Shown here: positions 33,001 through 43,660 of the stretch, piece by piece | Layout of the letters: each line of letters begins with the position of its first letter | How positions within the stretch are numbered: the stretch's first letter is position 1 | Source: Topomyia yanbarensis | Lineage: Eukaryota > Arthropoda > Insecta > Diptera > Culicidae | Direction of reading: 5' to 3' | Length of the DNA stretch: 64,000 nucleotides | NCBI RefSeq assembly: GCF_030247195.1 | Contig: NC_080672.1 | Coordinates: 374,952,166-375,016,165 of the forward strand | Translations under genes and position numbers: made by a program | Notes under the pieces: model-generated | What the model saw: only the letters and a program-made list of their open reading frames with translations | Databases searched by the model: none | Told to the model about the DNA's origin: nothing

Positions 33001-34031
33001 AGACCCAACCACAATCAGACCATGTGCTGCTGTGTCACTCTACTTACAAATTCCACGTACTCCGGATTGATGAGAGGAAAAATGCAGTTAAACACCATAC
33101 AGTGACCGGCGATTACCAGATACATTACGAGAAAACGAGCGCCCTGGAGGAAGCGAAGATCTTTGCACAGAGTCGATCGTCGTTTTGCTATCAGAATCTG
33201 CCAGTTGCGTGGGATAGAGAAGGCGACTAACTTTTGGGATACTGAAAACATGAAAATGAATTAAATGACACTCTGACGACCTGTCGAATATACTTACATC
33301 CTCTCGGAACAGTAGTTCGGTAGTACTCTCTACTAGTCATGTCAAAATACTTTCTCTTTAGTTTATAGTCGTAAAGTGAGGAAAGGCTCATTAACAAGAT
33401 GATCGTCCCAAGAATAACTAGGAATATTGCGTCCAGAAAATCTGTGAATCAAATACAAAATTTAATTCAGCTATCAGCCACATTTTCAATGTTAACTCAC
33501 CCACCGGATCCTGTTCCTGATTAGTCACGCAGTACTCCACCGTCGAATAACCCATGATCGAGTACTGTCTTTTGAGTTCAAAATTAACACATTGATTCGC
33601 CAACTTTTTGTACTTCATGCGCCAGTCTAGCGCTTGCCTGAACGTGTTCGGATCGAACGTGATTTCGCTGGATTGATTGAAATTGGCCAGATAGTATTTC
33701 ATCTGAGTTCCCCGATCGTACTTGGCCATAAGTTTGCTGCACCAGTTCATGCAAAGTCCACGCTGCAGCCGATCGTGACGAAAGCTTCGCTTGGAATCGT
33801 TTGAGAACTTCTACGCTTAAAATAGGATTACGAAATCAAAATCCTTTAATGTCTAACTTGAATAATTAATTGCAAAATGTGTCACCTGAATTAGCGGCCA
33901 AATCGTGGCTGTGGTATTGGGTTTGATTGTGGTGTCCACCAGGCAGAACACTGCCTTGACATCGAATTCCTGCATGCATCGATCGTAGTCATCGTATTTG
34001 TACATATTTGGAATTGTGTAATATTCGGTCA
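20136..34031 (-). CDS. NRF-6-like acyltransferase-3 family membrane protein (gene 2), twelve exons, signal-peptide exon not found
   Basis: Exons on the minus strand: 34031-33886, 33810-33501, 33441-33298, 33241-33048, 32971-32715, 32619-32451, 32365-32172, 32071-31921, 21088-20902, 20606-20464, 20401-20287, 20218-20136. All joins are GT/AG and the frame stays open for about 697 codons, close to the usual NRF-6 length. An N-terminal Cys-rich NRF domain (RCMQEF, VFCLVD, GLCMNWC, VEYCV) is followed by about eleven hydrophobic spans. Family hallmarks are LRFLQGARFLVMYLVIAGHC with the conserved His, LTVVQTYFTISGFLLAVQF, RLAPLYAFMILLDATWLY, FRPLGKVTYAVYLCH and LLLCLGIEIPLSNLQKQLF. The family is thought to transfer acyl groups or transport lipids in epithelia; the substrate here is unknown. 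The first visible exon starts in phase 1, as in gene 1 exon 2, so a short signal-peptide exon should lie upstream; I did not find it. Exon 9 could alternatively end at 20905. Confidence 0.9.
20663..20863. mobile_element. 201-bp palindromic MITE inside intron 9 of NRF-like gene 2
   Basis: Its ends GGTTGCACAGAGAATGCGC and the reverse complement extend inward through CTAAATTCGCAAA, GTGTGGAAAAAAA and AGATCTTCATAAAAATCAATC, so the unit is almost wholly self-complementary. TTAA flanks both sides (20659-20662 and 20864-20867), the target duplication of piggyBac-like elements. Without it the intron would be about 90 bp. Transcribed RNA would fold into a long hairpin within this intron. Confidence 0.88.
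21230..21565. repeat. Dispersed repeat, plus copy of an inverted pair
   Basis: Shared blocks with the reverse complement of 24441-25090 include GACAAGTCTAGCTACCGGACC, CATGGAGAAAGCCCA, GATAATTTAATTGTCTGCAA and TGATGTCTGAGTCAGTTTTG. It lies in the large intron of NRF-like gene 2, beside exon 9. Confidence 0.65.
21566..22382. other. Intronic sequence
   Basis: No exon or defined element. Motif-free short ORFs only. Confidence 0.3.
22383..22727 (-). pseudogene. Relic of a third NRF-6-like gene, last two exons
   Basis: On the minus strand 22727-22571 reads RRRIIRETMFRLLASAYVV and YLMHPVIGLEYTKR, which aligns with FRPLGKVTYAVYLCHLFVIR of gene 2 exon 10. A frameshift near 22625 must be assumed before the exon reaches a GTGAGT donor at 22570. 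A TTTCAG acceptor then opens 22471-22383, which reads TGGSLCDGAWKALFVFPGAN and MGVFEYFI and stops at TGA. That resembles the last NRF span and tail (E-x-P...L-x-K-x-x-F). Matching exon order and intron size make chance unlikely. No upstream exons were found, so it is a truncated copy inside the intron of gene 2. An alternative is a diverged live exon pair. Confidence 0.5.
22796..23090. mobile_element. 295-bp MITE with TA target duplication
   Basis: It begins CAGTGAAGACCCGTTTTTATC and ends with GATAAAATTGGGTCTCCACTG, flanked by TA on each side. CTGATAAAAT and GATAAAATCGGG recur near both ends. Ends and TA duplication fit a mariner/pogo-like MITE. Confidence 0.8.
23100..23990. other. Intronic sequence without recognised content
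   Basis: Neither strand shows a motif-bearing frame. It could hold further decayed NRF exons, but I could not identify any. Confidence 0.3.
23998..24445. mobile_element. Foldback MITE, about 450 bp
   Basis: The outer ends (GGGGCCTAGCAATGCATGG against CCATGTACTGCTAGGCCC) and an inner pair (TGACCGCATAGAGG against CCTCTATGCGGTCA) pair around a centre near 24215. The whole unit can fold on itself. Confidence 0.7.
24441..25090. repeat. Dispersed repeat, minus copy of an inverted pair, split
   Basis: It is the partner of 21230-21565 in opposite orientation. The matching parts are 24441-24560 and 24880-25090; the middle 320 bp is unrelated, an insertion or a second partial copy. Confidence 0.6.
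25783..27335 (-). pseudogene. LINE reverse transcriptase with FADD motif, deleted and frameshifted
   Basis: 27335-26529 holds the pre-RT linker (KPPWSNAMLRNLKRIRAKAL, NPKGFWAFVKTKR) and then jumps to AAFDTVNHEIL, so the early fingers and palm have been lost by deletion. After a frameshift near 26500, 26421-25783 continues with LFFADDLKIF (the catalytic F/YADD), LGVILDERLTY and the thumb-side IWCPYHATWSERIEAVQRKF. The last type of block is common in Jockey/CR1-related elements. One of three expected palm aspartate positions is missing. Confidence 0.8.
27320..28025 (-). pseudogene. LINE endonuclease domain, frameshifted
   Basis: The frame from 28025 has LRLYYQNVRGLRTKIEDL with the N, VLTETCLDDRI with the catalytic-type Glu, and GRGGGVFIAI. 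After a frameshift near 27700 the second frame carries VIVLGDFNQSG, the D-x-N motif, and FLDLVF near its end. These are the standard landmarks of an AP-like LINE endonuclease. Confidence 0.8.
28000..28385 (-). repeat. Duplicated 5' segment of the LINE
   Basis: An 80-bp block with ATGCTAGAAACCA, AGGTTT and GATCGTCATTTAAAGCAA through CTCGCCTGAGAAGGGAGTTC occurs at 28010-28085 and again at 28310-28385, direct and about 300 bp apart. Repeated 5' segments can act as tandem promoter units in LINEs; that role is inferred. Confidence 0.6.
28791..29402. other. AT-rich sequence with MITE-like fragment
   Basis: 28790-29150 contains TGTAAAAT, TTTGATGCTCC and TTTACATGTCG motifs reminiscent, in reverse, of the repeat at 13293-13612. 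Otherwise unassigned. Confidence 0.35.
29403..31440. mobile_element. 2-kb element whose inverted ends are tandem arrays of a 16-bp motif
   Basis: The left end carries about six copies of AGGCATAATGGACGTT-type units (29415-29530). The right end carries about eight copies of the reverse complement, ATTATGCCTAACGTCC (31285-31425). Outer flanks also pair (AAAATGGGTGCGC against GGGTACACCC). The interior is AT-rich. The one frame of interest, 30213-30452 plus (RINIRLLILRLWRYLFRFG), has no clear family. A right-end fragment occurs at 5500-5990. Confidence 0.7.
31441..31920. other. End of the large intron of NRF-like gene 2
   Basis: No element recognised. The GTAAGT donor of exon 8 lies at 31920-31915. 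Confidence 0.35.
31921..34031 (-). CDS. NRF-like gene 2, first eight visible exons
   Basis: Lengths are 146, 310, 144, 194, 257, 169, 194 and 151 bp, with mostly short introns in between. The first two exons encode the extracellular NRF domain with about seven cysteines. The third begins the membrane part (DAIFLVILGTIILLMS). Exons 4-8 hold the core of the acyltransferase-3 domain, from GARFLVMYLVIAGHC to HTNYGSYLAGLIAGLTYRHL. The acceptor of exon 5 (CCTGAAG/GGAAAT at 32972) is the least certain, chosen because it alone keeps the frame. Confidence 0.9.
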
Positions 34032-34519
34032 CTTGAAAGAATTGACTTGCGTTAGAATTTGTTCGTTCTTAGTTGAGACGGAACTCTACGATCGAATGAA
34101 AATGAGTGTCAAATGTTTCCGAAATACATATTTAACGTATCTTCTCTTCGTAAATTTGCCTTAACTTTTTCAACTTTTTTACATGTAAATTCAGAAAATA
34201 GGTAAAATTTTATATCATTTTAGATTCAACTAAAAAGACCAAGTTACTGACGAGATGAATTCGAAACAGTAAAAAACAAAACTTAATTTAAGTTAGGTCT
34301 TGTGACCTTAACGCGCAAAACGGTGTAGTCCAATTTTCCCTTTTGGGAATTTATTGCATAAGACTTGATTTACTTGAAGAGGATGTTTTATGAGCGATAG
34401 TGTAACATGACGGTACAATGCGTCATACTACACGCAAAACCAGGTTTGAATAATTTAATATACCCTCAAAATTTTGATTCATGGCAAATAAACATTTTTT
34501 GGAACTTAAAAAAAATTAA
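34032..34519. other. Upstream region or first intron of NRF-like gene 2
   Basis: The acceptor CTTTCAAG lies at 34039-34032. I searched this stretch for a methionine plus hydrophobic leader ending in phase 1 and found none. Confidence 0.35.
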
Positions 34520-34632
34520 CAAAACCAATTTTTTGTGCATAAGGGCACAAGACCTAACATAAAGTATGGTTTTTTAGTGTTTCGGATTCTCCTCGTCAGT
34601 AACTAACACGAACTTAATGCTAGTTAGAAACT
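34520..34632. mobile_element. Single end of the foldback MITE family seen at 10917-11275
   Basis: TTTTAGTGTTTCGGATTCTCC and TCAGTAACTAACAC match the left arm at 10917-10965, and the sequence before it (TTTTTTGTGCAT...GCACAAGACCTAAC) matches 10880-10915. The second arm is missing. Confidence 0.6.
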
Positions 34633-35194
34633 GTTTCTCTGACTTTTATTTAGTTGGGCAGTCATAGTTCACCTTTACTCATCCATGCCCATCCATTCCA
34701 AAACGTATAACAAACACAGCGGGTCACCGGCGGTAAAATGCTTCCGGCTTCTACGACGTTCAAACACACACTTATGACGCAAAAATCTATTTATTTTGTT
34801 CAGTACAGTGGAAATAATTGACATTGAAAAACAACTCAGAAACTTCAGCTGTTAAACATTTGGAAACGTAGAAGGGTTTTTCCCTAAGGGTAACTTTTCT
34901 GATCAAAATTCTTATTGCTATTTTCTTCTTTCTGATTAATTGGCCATAGTTAGGTAGAGGTAGGTAACGTCCAAGACATTATCGGGGTGTTGACGTAGGA
35001 CAATTTTTTCGTGTATAAGTTTTCTTCATATCGTTAAAAAATCCTGGCTAAATCATTCTACTTCTAATCGTCATTCGCCAAGTTTAATTTACTGAATTAG
35101 TCAGCATTTCTTACTTTTACCGGCAGAAATTTACCGAAAACTATATTTTCCTCTTAACACGTTTCTAGATATATATTTTATACGGAGTAAAATT
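34633..35194. other. Unassigned sequence with a partial foldback arm
   Basis: GTGTTGACGTAGGACAATT near 34988 resembles part of the foldback element that follows. No gene seen. Confidence 0.3.
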
Positions 35195-36320
35195 GTTTGA
35201 CTGAATTAATTGACGGGATACTAGTCAAATTCCCAGAAAAGAAATTACTGAACCCGGTGAATCAAATTAAATGTGTGAATTTAGACAATGGAAAAAGATA
35301 CAAGCAGAATCTTTTAAAATATGATACGCCAACAAATAGTCCTACATCAACACCGCGGTTGTGTCCCGGATATTACGCACCCCTAGTTTTATTTGTCGAA
35401 AACGAGCGAAAAATTCATTCAAAAACGGTAAATCGTACAGCAATGATGTCTTTGGGATGTTTAAGGGGGTCCTCCAATATAATTGTGTAAAAAGTACCTA
35501 ATGCTTGCTATTTTTTTTAAGAATTTAAATGGCTTAGGCATTTACAAAATGTTTATTGGCGATTCATCTATAAAATAAACATTTTCGAGTGTAAAGCGTC
35601 AAAAATAGCATCCAAAATGACGGCTTTCTCGAAACAAGATTTTTCGAACCTGCGGGCATTCTCGTTTTTTTATCATTCAACTTCGCGGAGCTGTAACCTA
35701 CAAAATCGCAATATTTTGATCATTAACGATTTTTTACATCCGGCTAAAGTAGAAAAATCAATACTTTATTTTCAACTGGCCGCCATTTTGTTTCTATAAC
35801 GATTTTTTTATATTTTTTAGACTGGGATGCCTCAATGGAAGGTAATCTTAAAGATCATTTTGGTTTTTGGTGCCCACAGATGATGTCGGTTTTCAAAACA
35901 CCTTTTGCTGAAACCGCCATTCCGGATGACATTTTTGACACCCTGCACTCGAAAATTTTGATTTTATAGATGAAACCCAAATAAATATTTTGTAGAATAG
36001 CGCACATGTCTGAGTCGTTTTACTTCTTCCAAAAAAATTATCAAACATTTGGTACTTTTTGCACAATTATATAAGAGGAACCCCTTAAACATCCCAAAGA
36101 CTCGTTTTTGGCAAAAAAACTAGGGGTGGGCAGTGTCCGGGACACAAACGCGGTGTTGACGTAAGACTATTCGTTGGCGTATCATATTATAAAACATTCT
36201 GCTTGTATCTCTGTCCAATAGCTAAATTTGCACATTTAAATTGTTTCACTGGGTTCAGCAAAACTTTTTCTGGGAATTTGAATAGTATCCCGTTCGGTAA
36301 TCAATTCACTAAAAAAATGT
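35195..36320. mobile_element. 1.1-kb foldback element
   Basis: The left arm (about 35195-35620) and right arm (about 35970-36320) pair through blocks such as ACAAGCAGAATCTTTTAAAA, GATACGCCAAC, TCAACACCGCG, GTGTCCCGGA and TTTGGGATGTTTAAGGGG. The 97-codon frame at 35197-35490 lies in one arm and is not regarded as a gene. Confidence 0.75.
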
Positions 36321-37139
36321 TTTGCCCCCAAATTTAACAGTTTAGGCGTAATTAAATTACATGATTTTGTCAAAAACAAACCACTACGATTTTTACCGTT
36401 AATATCAAATATAAAAAAAAATAGATTTTTGCACTATCTGATTGAAAATATGAACAAAAATGTTTTAATTATTTCCACAGAATGCACAATGAAAGAAAAT
36501 ATTGGAAATAATGTTTTTTTAGCACGGCCCCTTTGTCTCCAAATTACCTGCGACACACGTACAGGGGCCTAGAAAAAAAATCATCAGTTTAGACGTCGTC
36601 TTAAGCTAGTGTAGTATAGACGTATTTTTATTTTCGAAGTTTTATTCTTTCTACCGTTTGTTTTGCTCACGCTGTAGCGGAAACGGTACCGTTATCCAGG
36701 GATGCGAGCGGTACCAGTAAACTAATTTTTTTTTCCGGTACATTTACATTTGCACAAGCCGTAAAGTTTGTTCTCTCGCCTTGTACACTTTTCTCTGCAT
36801 AGTCAAAGGGAGAGACCCACACACGGAAGCGTTGATGCCGGTCATGGCGTAAACGAACCGCATTCATTGTCGTCGTTTGTGATTAAAAATATTGAATAGA
36901 TTAAATATATTTAAAAAATGTAAAATAAGGAAAAAGAAGCTGTAGCGCTCGCGTCTGGTGGCTGTACTGGGGCAGTATTTTTTGTCATGTTACTGCTTTG
37001 CTTACAGGCTGCCGTATAGCGCTGCAGTAGCGAACGACAGCAGCGTCGTATGAGAAAGGTGAATGTAGGCAAAAAAAATCACAGCCGTAGAAAAAGTAGA
37101 CATTTTGCATCCTTACCGTTAATCAAGTGAGCTACCGGG
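36321..37139. other. Unassigned spacer
   Basis: AT-rich, then somewhat richer in G+C from about 36660. The 66-codon minus frame at 36867-36667 has no recognisable motif. Confidence 0.3.
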
Positions 37140-38690
37140 GTTGATCACACTCGCTAAAGAAAAGAACTTGGGACGGGATCGATACAGTGAAGAAGTTGAA
37201 CCTCCAACGTCGCGAGGAGGCGTCTCCTACAGAGCAACCAGTACTCGGTGCTTCTAGAGGAGAATGGGAGCGGTGAAATCGTCGCACGTAATAAACGAAT
37301 TCCCCCGCTGTTCACTCCCGTAAAGGATATCGCCTAGCTCAGAGCTGAGTTTGAAAAACAGAGGTACAAACCGTGCTTAAAATTATGCACTGTTGGAATA
37401 AAAATTGTGGGTTCCAGTTTGGATGAGTACTAAACTTGAAATTTTTCTCAAGACAGCGGAGTGGAATTCTATACTTACGATTTTCCTTCGGCTAAGCAGC
37501 TAAATATGGTTTTGTGTGAATTGCCATTTTAATTGATGCAGTAGCTGTCGAGACTGAGCTAGAAAAACTTGGTTTAAAGCAGATAGCACATTACCCGATG
37601 CCTCTTCGGACTAATGCAACTGACATCAACAGCTTCGGCGCCCAGCTGTTTCTTATATATTTCGCCAAGGGCAACAGAACCATAAGAGCTCTGAAAGCCG
37701 CGAAATTCATCACAATTCAGAAAGCGATGGTGAGTAATCAGTCCGACCATCGTCGAAATATTGCTTCCGCCACCATCTTTCACCGAAGCACAGTACCCGG
37801 TTTTGCAGCCTCACCGTGGAGTTCCGCATTTAGAACAGCTTCCCCTAAAACAACCAACATGTCTCCACTGGACAGCCTCGTTTTTCAGCGCAGCCTTTGC
37901 CGCTGCCCCAGGATTATTGTTCGCCAATGTCGTCACAGGAAATATTGACATCGAATAGTCACTTTCATCGGATGAACTTGTGACATTGGTGTAAGAAGTA
38001 ATCATCATACTGCGCACATGCAGAATATGATCTGAACAGCTTCAGGCTGCCTTGTCTCTAATCAAAAAGTAAGGATAGTGAAGTACTCAACATCGCCAGC
38101 CGGAACACTTGCTCATTACCAAACAAGCATAGCGAACTGCTCGATTTCCTGAACCATTGCAATCATCACCGACACCCACTTGACGCCGGAAGTAAACATC
38201 TGTATACCAGACTTGCGGCTCTTAAGACTCGATCAATTCAGTGCTGTGACTGTGAAGCACATCATTCAGTACCGCCTGCTGCCGCACATCGAATTCAACT
38301 GTACCGAAGCATTCGGGGTCGAGGTTATCACTTCGACTGGCCCAATCATCATCATCGCGGCCTATTTTCCGAAACAAACCAGTATCCTCGACTTTATCAA
38401 AAAAGCGACATAGCCAAGCTAAACCGACAAAAGGCGAATCTCGCCATCGCAGGAGAACTCAACACCCGGTACGAGATTTGGGATAACAAAAAGCAGATCC
38501 AGAATGGGGTCGTTGTTGCTGACGACTTTGCCCTAGAGTGTTCGACGAGAATATCCAAATCGGGAGTCCATTCTGTACTTGACAATTTCATCACCTACAT
38601 CGTCACTGATAATTCACCGGTTGTCTTCAACAAGTTGTCATCTATTTTTTCGTCGTCGACCTTTCCAGTCGGTGCAGAGTAACGTAATAA
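37140..38690 (+). mobile_element. Jockey-like LINE fragment: ORF1 and start of endonuclease, degenerate
   Basis: ORF1 remains around 37540-37950 include VAVETELEKLGLKQIA, PMPLRTNATDINSFGAQLFL and IYFAKGNRTIRALKAAKF, then Cys/His-rich knuckle remnants split between frames. The endonuclease remains around 38280-38680 include AFGVEVITSTGPIIIIAAYF, IAGELNTRYEIWDN (degenerate GDLN-type motif) and VLDNFITYIVTDNSP. Frameshifts are many. It ends abruptly near 38690 without reverse transcriptase. It resembles Jockey-clade ORF1/ORF2 order. Confidence 0.65.
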
Positions 38691-39619
38691 AAAATAGTTC
38701 TAATCAGCTTTCCAGGTTATCTTACGTATTCTTCACCTCGTCGAGGTTTCAGCATTTTCTTTCCATCTTTGTGTATACGCGTTTACTGTTATTCGTCAAG
38801 CAGAGCAGTGAAGCAGCGTGTTTCGTTCCTTTTAAGCCGCCTAGATACCATTAAACAAGTTAAGTACCGTTATAATACTACTGTTCTGGTAGCACTGCAG
38901 CACTCGCCATAGAGGGAACAGATGGGCACCCCCGCGGACCGGAATGTCAAGACGATATAGATTGGCACCCTCTGAACCGGATGGCCGAGAAACGTCAGTG
39001 CTAACAGTTAGTGTTAACGTCATCGCAGGTTAAGGAGTAGAAACCAAATTATCCAAAAAGTTAACTGCTATTTAAACGTTATTGGCCTTAGTGAAAACTC
39101 GTTTATATTGATTATTATTTCTTTTGCCCGTTGGCATAATTATTGAATTTGATAAAATACGGAAGACTAATTACCTCACTAAGTGTGACCAAACCGGTGA
39201 GCATCTATTACTAGTTTAGGTTAGGTCTGCCTTCCCTGATGTAGTAAAATTACCGTATATTATCGCATACAGAGTCCCTTGAACACATCGAGCATCTACA
39301 AGAGCCATCACTGTGGCAAATGTTTGACGAATAAGAACTCGGTTGTCGTAACAAACAGAAGTACGTGGGAAAAAGAGTCCGTAAACGAACTAACCTGTAA
39401 GCTAAAGGTATGATCCATACTGAAACCATTTAGATCGATGATAAACCCATCAATTACTTACCTTGTGTCCACGTGTATTGCATACTTACCTGTTGAATTT
39501 ACTCAAAAACTTACCTCTAGAGCAAACCTCAATCGGAATTGATTGTTTCGGATACTTTGATAGGGCAAGACCTAAAGTAAGTAAAGGTTAAATTTATATA
39601 CTAAATCAAGTTATTTACG
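38691..39619. other. Unassigned sequence between two LINE remnants
   Basis: No frame with a motif. Possibly remnants of LINE untranslated regions. Confidence 0.3.
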
Positions 39620-42600
39620 AAAAAAAACTAAATTCAGCTTTGAGCTGCTACACCGAGAGTGAGGCTGCTTCAGGGAACTTCCGCGTATCCAAACAATCTT
39701 CCAAACTACTACAATCCCCTTTCTTGTCTCTAATACCTGTACAGCACTGCGCAATAGGCCCGTATAAAAATGACTTCCTCTGATATTGATTCGCTTCAAG
39801 GCGAAATGGATGTCGAAATAAAATCGACTCCCCGGATGAAACTATATCCATGCTCGTCATCCTGCCTCTTCATGATCTTTTCCCGGGTTAAAGACAAAAC
39901 ATATTTGATGAATCTATTGCTGATTTCTCGATTTCTGACGGAGCGATACTCGACCGTGACAAAAATAGTGAAAATTCGTCCTGATGAGCTACACTTGGTG
40001 GTAAATAGTTAGAAGCAGGGAAATAATACTGCTAGCTACAAGCCTTTTACGAAGAGGTACAGAGTATATGTACCAGCTAATCGGGTTGAAATTGACGCGG
40101 TTGTCAGCGGTTTGAGCGAATTGCGTTGATATGCTGACACACAGGATTGTGTTTTAAAGACCTCATGCTCCATCTAGTGAAGATACTGGAGTGCAAAAGT
40201 TTGCATTCAGCATCAGTCGTAGTTGACATATGTCACCTCAGACTATTATCGGGTTACCTCCAACGGATCTGCTCTACCTCTACCTTCCCTTTGACAAGGT
40301 TCCATTGTAGCAATAAAGTTTGTTGTAGGAAAAACGGTTGAAATCATGTGGATGATTCGATGTCGAAAGGTGTCTCTACTGTGGGCGGAATTCACATGAT
40401 CTCTCGACATGCCCCGCGTACAAACAGCGCGAGGAAAAACTTAAGCGTTTCCTTCAGGGACGCTCTAAGCGATCTTTTGCATAAATACAGAAGATGGCTA
40501 CGCCACCAGTCTCTACGAATAACTAACTTGTCTACTGATGAACGCGACTCTGATGAGCCCCAGGAGAAAACATCTTCTACTGCGCTTAGAAGCGATAGGT
40601 AAAGGATAAACGTTTCCTATCCTAAGCTTCTTTGTAATAGAAAGAAAGTGTCTTTTCAAGGCCCTCCAAAAATAACAGCTCGAGGAAGTACTGGTACAAA
40701 ACCGAAACAAGCAGCTCCTAGTCTCAGTAACCTGAGTGTCCTCATACCTCAACCAGAAAATAAAACTAGTGCTGGCTTAATAAAGCTATCGGATATCATG
40801 GACCAAATTTTTACTGATTTGTGTATTTCTGATCCTCTTAAAAGTATCTTGATAAACTTTTTCCACGAAAACATTCTTGGTCCTGTTAACAGTAAAATGG
40901 CCTTTCAGCGATTGTATCCTTCGATGACTAATTCATCGAATCGATTCTTTTAAAAATTTCAATATAATAAATAATTTTTAACGTGATGCATTTGAATTGT
41001 GTGAAACATGGCTTACTTCAAAAAATACATCTTAACTTTCATGATTTCAATATTATTCGCTTCGATCAAGAAGACTCTTGCGGAGGAGTACTTTTGGCGA
41101 TCAAAAAGTGCTATTTTTCAATTGAATCAACCTTGCCTAGACCACAGGCATTGAGGTTGCCAGACCTATACACGGAGAAGGCCGCCGCGTATAAGACCAT
41201 GATGACGGGCTATCTATCGACACACGTGACGTTGGAAACGCGAATGAAAAGTTTGATGAAAGCCAAAAAACGTAGTCACTGGCGCCGGTTCGTTGACTGA
41301 TTAATTAGAGAAACTTCTATGAGCACTGTTAGGAACACAGCCTGGCGTATGCGAAACCAAAGTAACACTAATGAAAGTGTGGAATTTTTAAACTGATAAA
41401 CGGATTCCGCCCCGAAACAGTACCGCGCCGCGTCCCCTTACGATAGCGCGAATCACCGATGATGGAGTTCTCACTTGCTCTCACATTATGTAACAATAAA
41501 GCCAGAGAGAACAAAATTCAAATTTTTTTTAAGAATCTACCAGAATCTATACTTGTTGAATTTATTAATTAAGTTTCTTGAGGGTGACATTATCCCACAC
41601 GATTGGAGACAAGTAAGATTCATCGCCATCCGAAAATCAGAAAAATCAGCCTCCAAGCACAACTCGTATCGACAGATTGCAATGGTGTCCTGTATCCGAA
41701 AGTTGTTCGAGAAAATGATCCTAATCCACCTCAGATTCACAATTTGGCTTCCGCAAAGGCAAAGTAACAAACGATTGTCTTGCGTTGCTCTCAACAAAAG
41801 CTCAAATGACCTATGCTAGCAAAGAGAAAATACCATCGGTTTTCTTGGATATTAAGTGGGCTTTCTATCAACATTCTTTCTGAGAAGCTGCACCAATACT
41901 CGCAAAATTTTTCGCATGGTGATCTAACGACATCACGAATTAGCTACATGGGTCCACCCCAGGGCTCATGTCTTAGCCCCTTCTCTTAAAGTTTTTCGTT
42001 AATGACATTGACGAATCTCTTGTCAACTGATGACAGTGTGTGCTGCATTACCGATCTCAAAGCCACCATTGCAAGACCCCTTAGATAATTTGTCTGCTAG
42101 GGCCCTCCAGCTGGGTATCGAGTTCGCCACGGAGAAAACTGAACTAGTCGTATTTTCAAGGAAGCGTGAACCAGTGCAACTACAGTTTCAATTAATGGGT
42201 CAAACTATTGCTCAGGTTTCAACTTTAAAATATCTCGGTGTCTGGTTCGACGCTAAAGGAACCTGGGGATGTCACAATATGTATCTGAAACAGAAGTGCC
42301 AACAAAGGATAAACTTTCTCCGTACAATAACTGAAACATGGTGGGGTGCCCACCCAGGAGACCTGATCAGGTGGTACGAAAGAATCCAATATTGTTGTTT
42401 GCGTATTGCTTTGGGTTGCATGCAGTCGATCCATACATACGATGAGTATAGAAGTGCTGGCGGGCGTCTCGCTGCCGAAAAATTGATTATAGAACCTCTC
42501 ATATCGATTGCTCATTCGATGTGATATCTTGATCCCGTTAGTAATTGCAATTTTCGAGTCACTTGTCGAACTCAATTCCCATACCCGATTTATGTCCTTG

Positions 42601-42930
42601 TACATCGATTACATAGCTCTAAATATCAATTCTTCGTCGTATAATCCCAACCATGTAAATCACTCACATGTTTCTGATTTAACTTTATTCTTCGAAACAT
42701 CCGTGAAAGAAGAGATTCGTGAAATACCGGATCACATACGTCCGCAAGTGCTTCCAAACATTTTTTACAGAAAATTGCGAGAGGTCGACTGTAGTAAGAA
42801 ATTTTACACCGATGGGTTAAGTCTCGACAGCTCCAGTGGCTTCGGTATATTCAATCAAAACTATGAAAATTGTAAACTATCATTACTAAACAGATTTTTT
42901 TTTTCGAAAATGCAGTGTTCATAAGAAAAC
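39620..42930 (+). mobile_element. I-clade-like LINE with RNase H domain, heavily broken
   Basis: ORF1 remains (about 39790-40950) include EIKSTPRMKLYP, SRFLTERYSTVTKIVKIRPD and YRVYVPANRVEIDAVV, a gag-type block. The endonuclease is shortened (FNIIRFDQEDSCGGVLLAI at 41030-41110). Reverse-transcriptase pieces follow: GDIIPHDWRQVRFIAIRK, YRQIAMVSCIRKLFEKM, GPPQGSCLSP near 41950 and KYLGVWFDAKGTWGCH at 42230. The end carries an RNase H start (KKFYTDGLSLDSSSGFGIF near 42800). RT plus RNase H suggests the I clade. Frameshifts, stops and deletions are numerous, and the YADD segment near 42010 is reduced. Confidence 0.75.
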
Positions 42931-43571
42931 TGTGAACTTTATAAAAATAAGCAGTGCTTGATGGGCATCTAAAAGCCACAATTTAATAGTTATGAAATTT
43001 CGGGCTCCTGACTGTAGTACGAAAATAATAGTTTCGACGATTCTTCTAATAACCGATCATAAGGATATAGAACGGTATAGTTAAATACTTACTGTTGAAA
43101 GACGCAGTCAAACTGAATGTTGGGGAACAAGCAGTTACTAAAAAGGTAAATAATACGTATATTTTAGGCACCATTCCCTCCAAACATTAAACAATTGAAG
43201 TATCGAATGCATGCACTAAGTAACACTGAAACATATGAGTTTGAAAATAATCCCAACATGCTTCGAATTTTCCTCGACTATAATTCATGTCTTGATATAA
43301 TAACATTGCTAGCAAAAAAAGTTAAGGTGAAGTCCGCAATTATGTACCTCTAAAACTAGAATATCTATTCCATATAACGAACCCCGACTCAACCCTAGCG
43401 AGCTGATAAATACATGTTGAGCATGGTGAGCTAACCAACAATTATATCATGGACGGTAACACGCTGTCCACCCCCTTGCCGCGATGAAGCAGATTATAAA
43501 GTGATTGTTTTGCTATTACCTAATCAGGCCCGTAGCCAGGAGTTTATTTCGGGAGGGGCTTAAAAATTATT
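42931..43571. other. Unassigned AT-rich sequence
   Basis: No supported feature. Confidence 0.3.
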
Positions 43572-43660
43572 GTATAAAGCTTTTTTTATTTCGATTATAG
43601 AGGTTTTAACCTTATGGTTATCGATTTACCAACTACGCTTTACCCGCCCCTGCATAAAGC
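43572..43660 (-). mobile_element. Deletion derivative of the tRNA-derived SINE
   Basis: The minus strand has the 5' GGCGGGTAAAGCGTAGTTGG and TAAATCGAT joined directly to AACCATAAGGTTAAAACCTC and TATAATCGAAATAAA. The B box and middle third are missing compared with 45485-45650. Confidence 0.7.
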
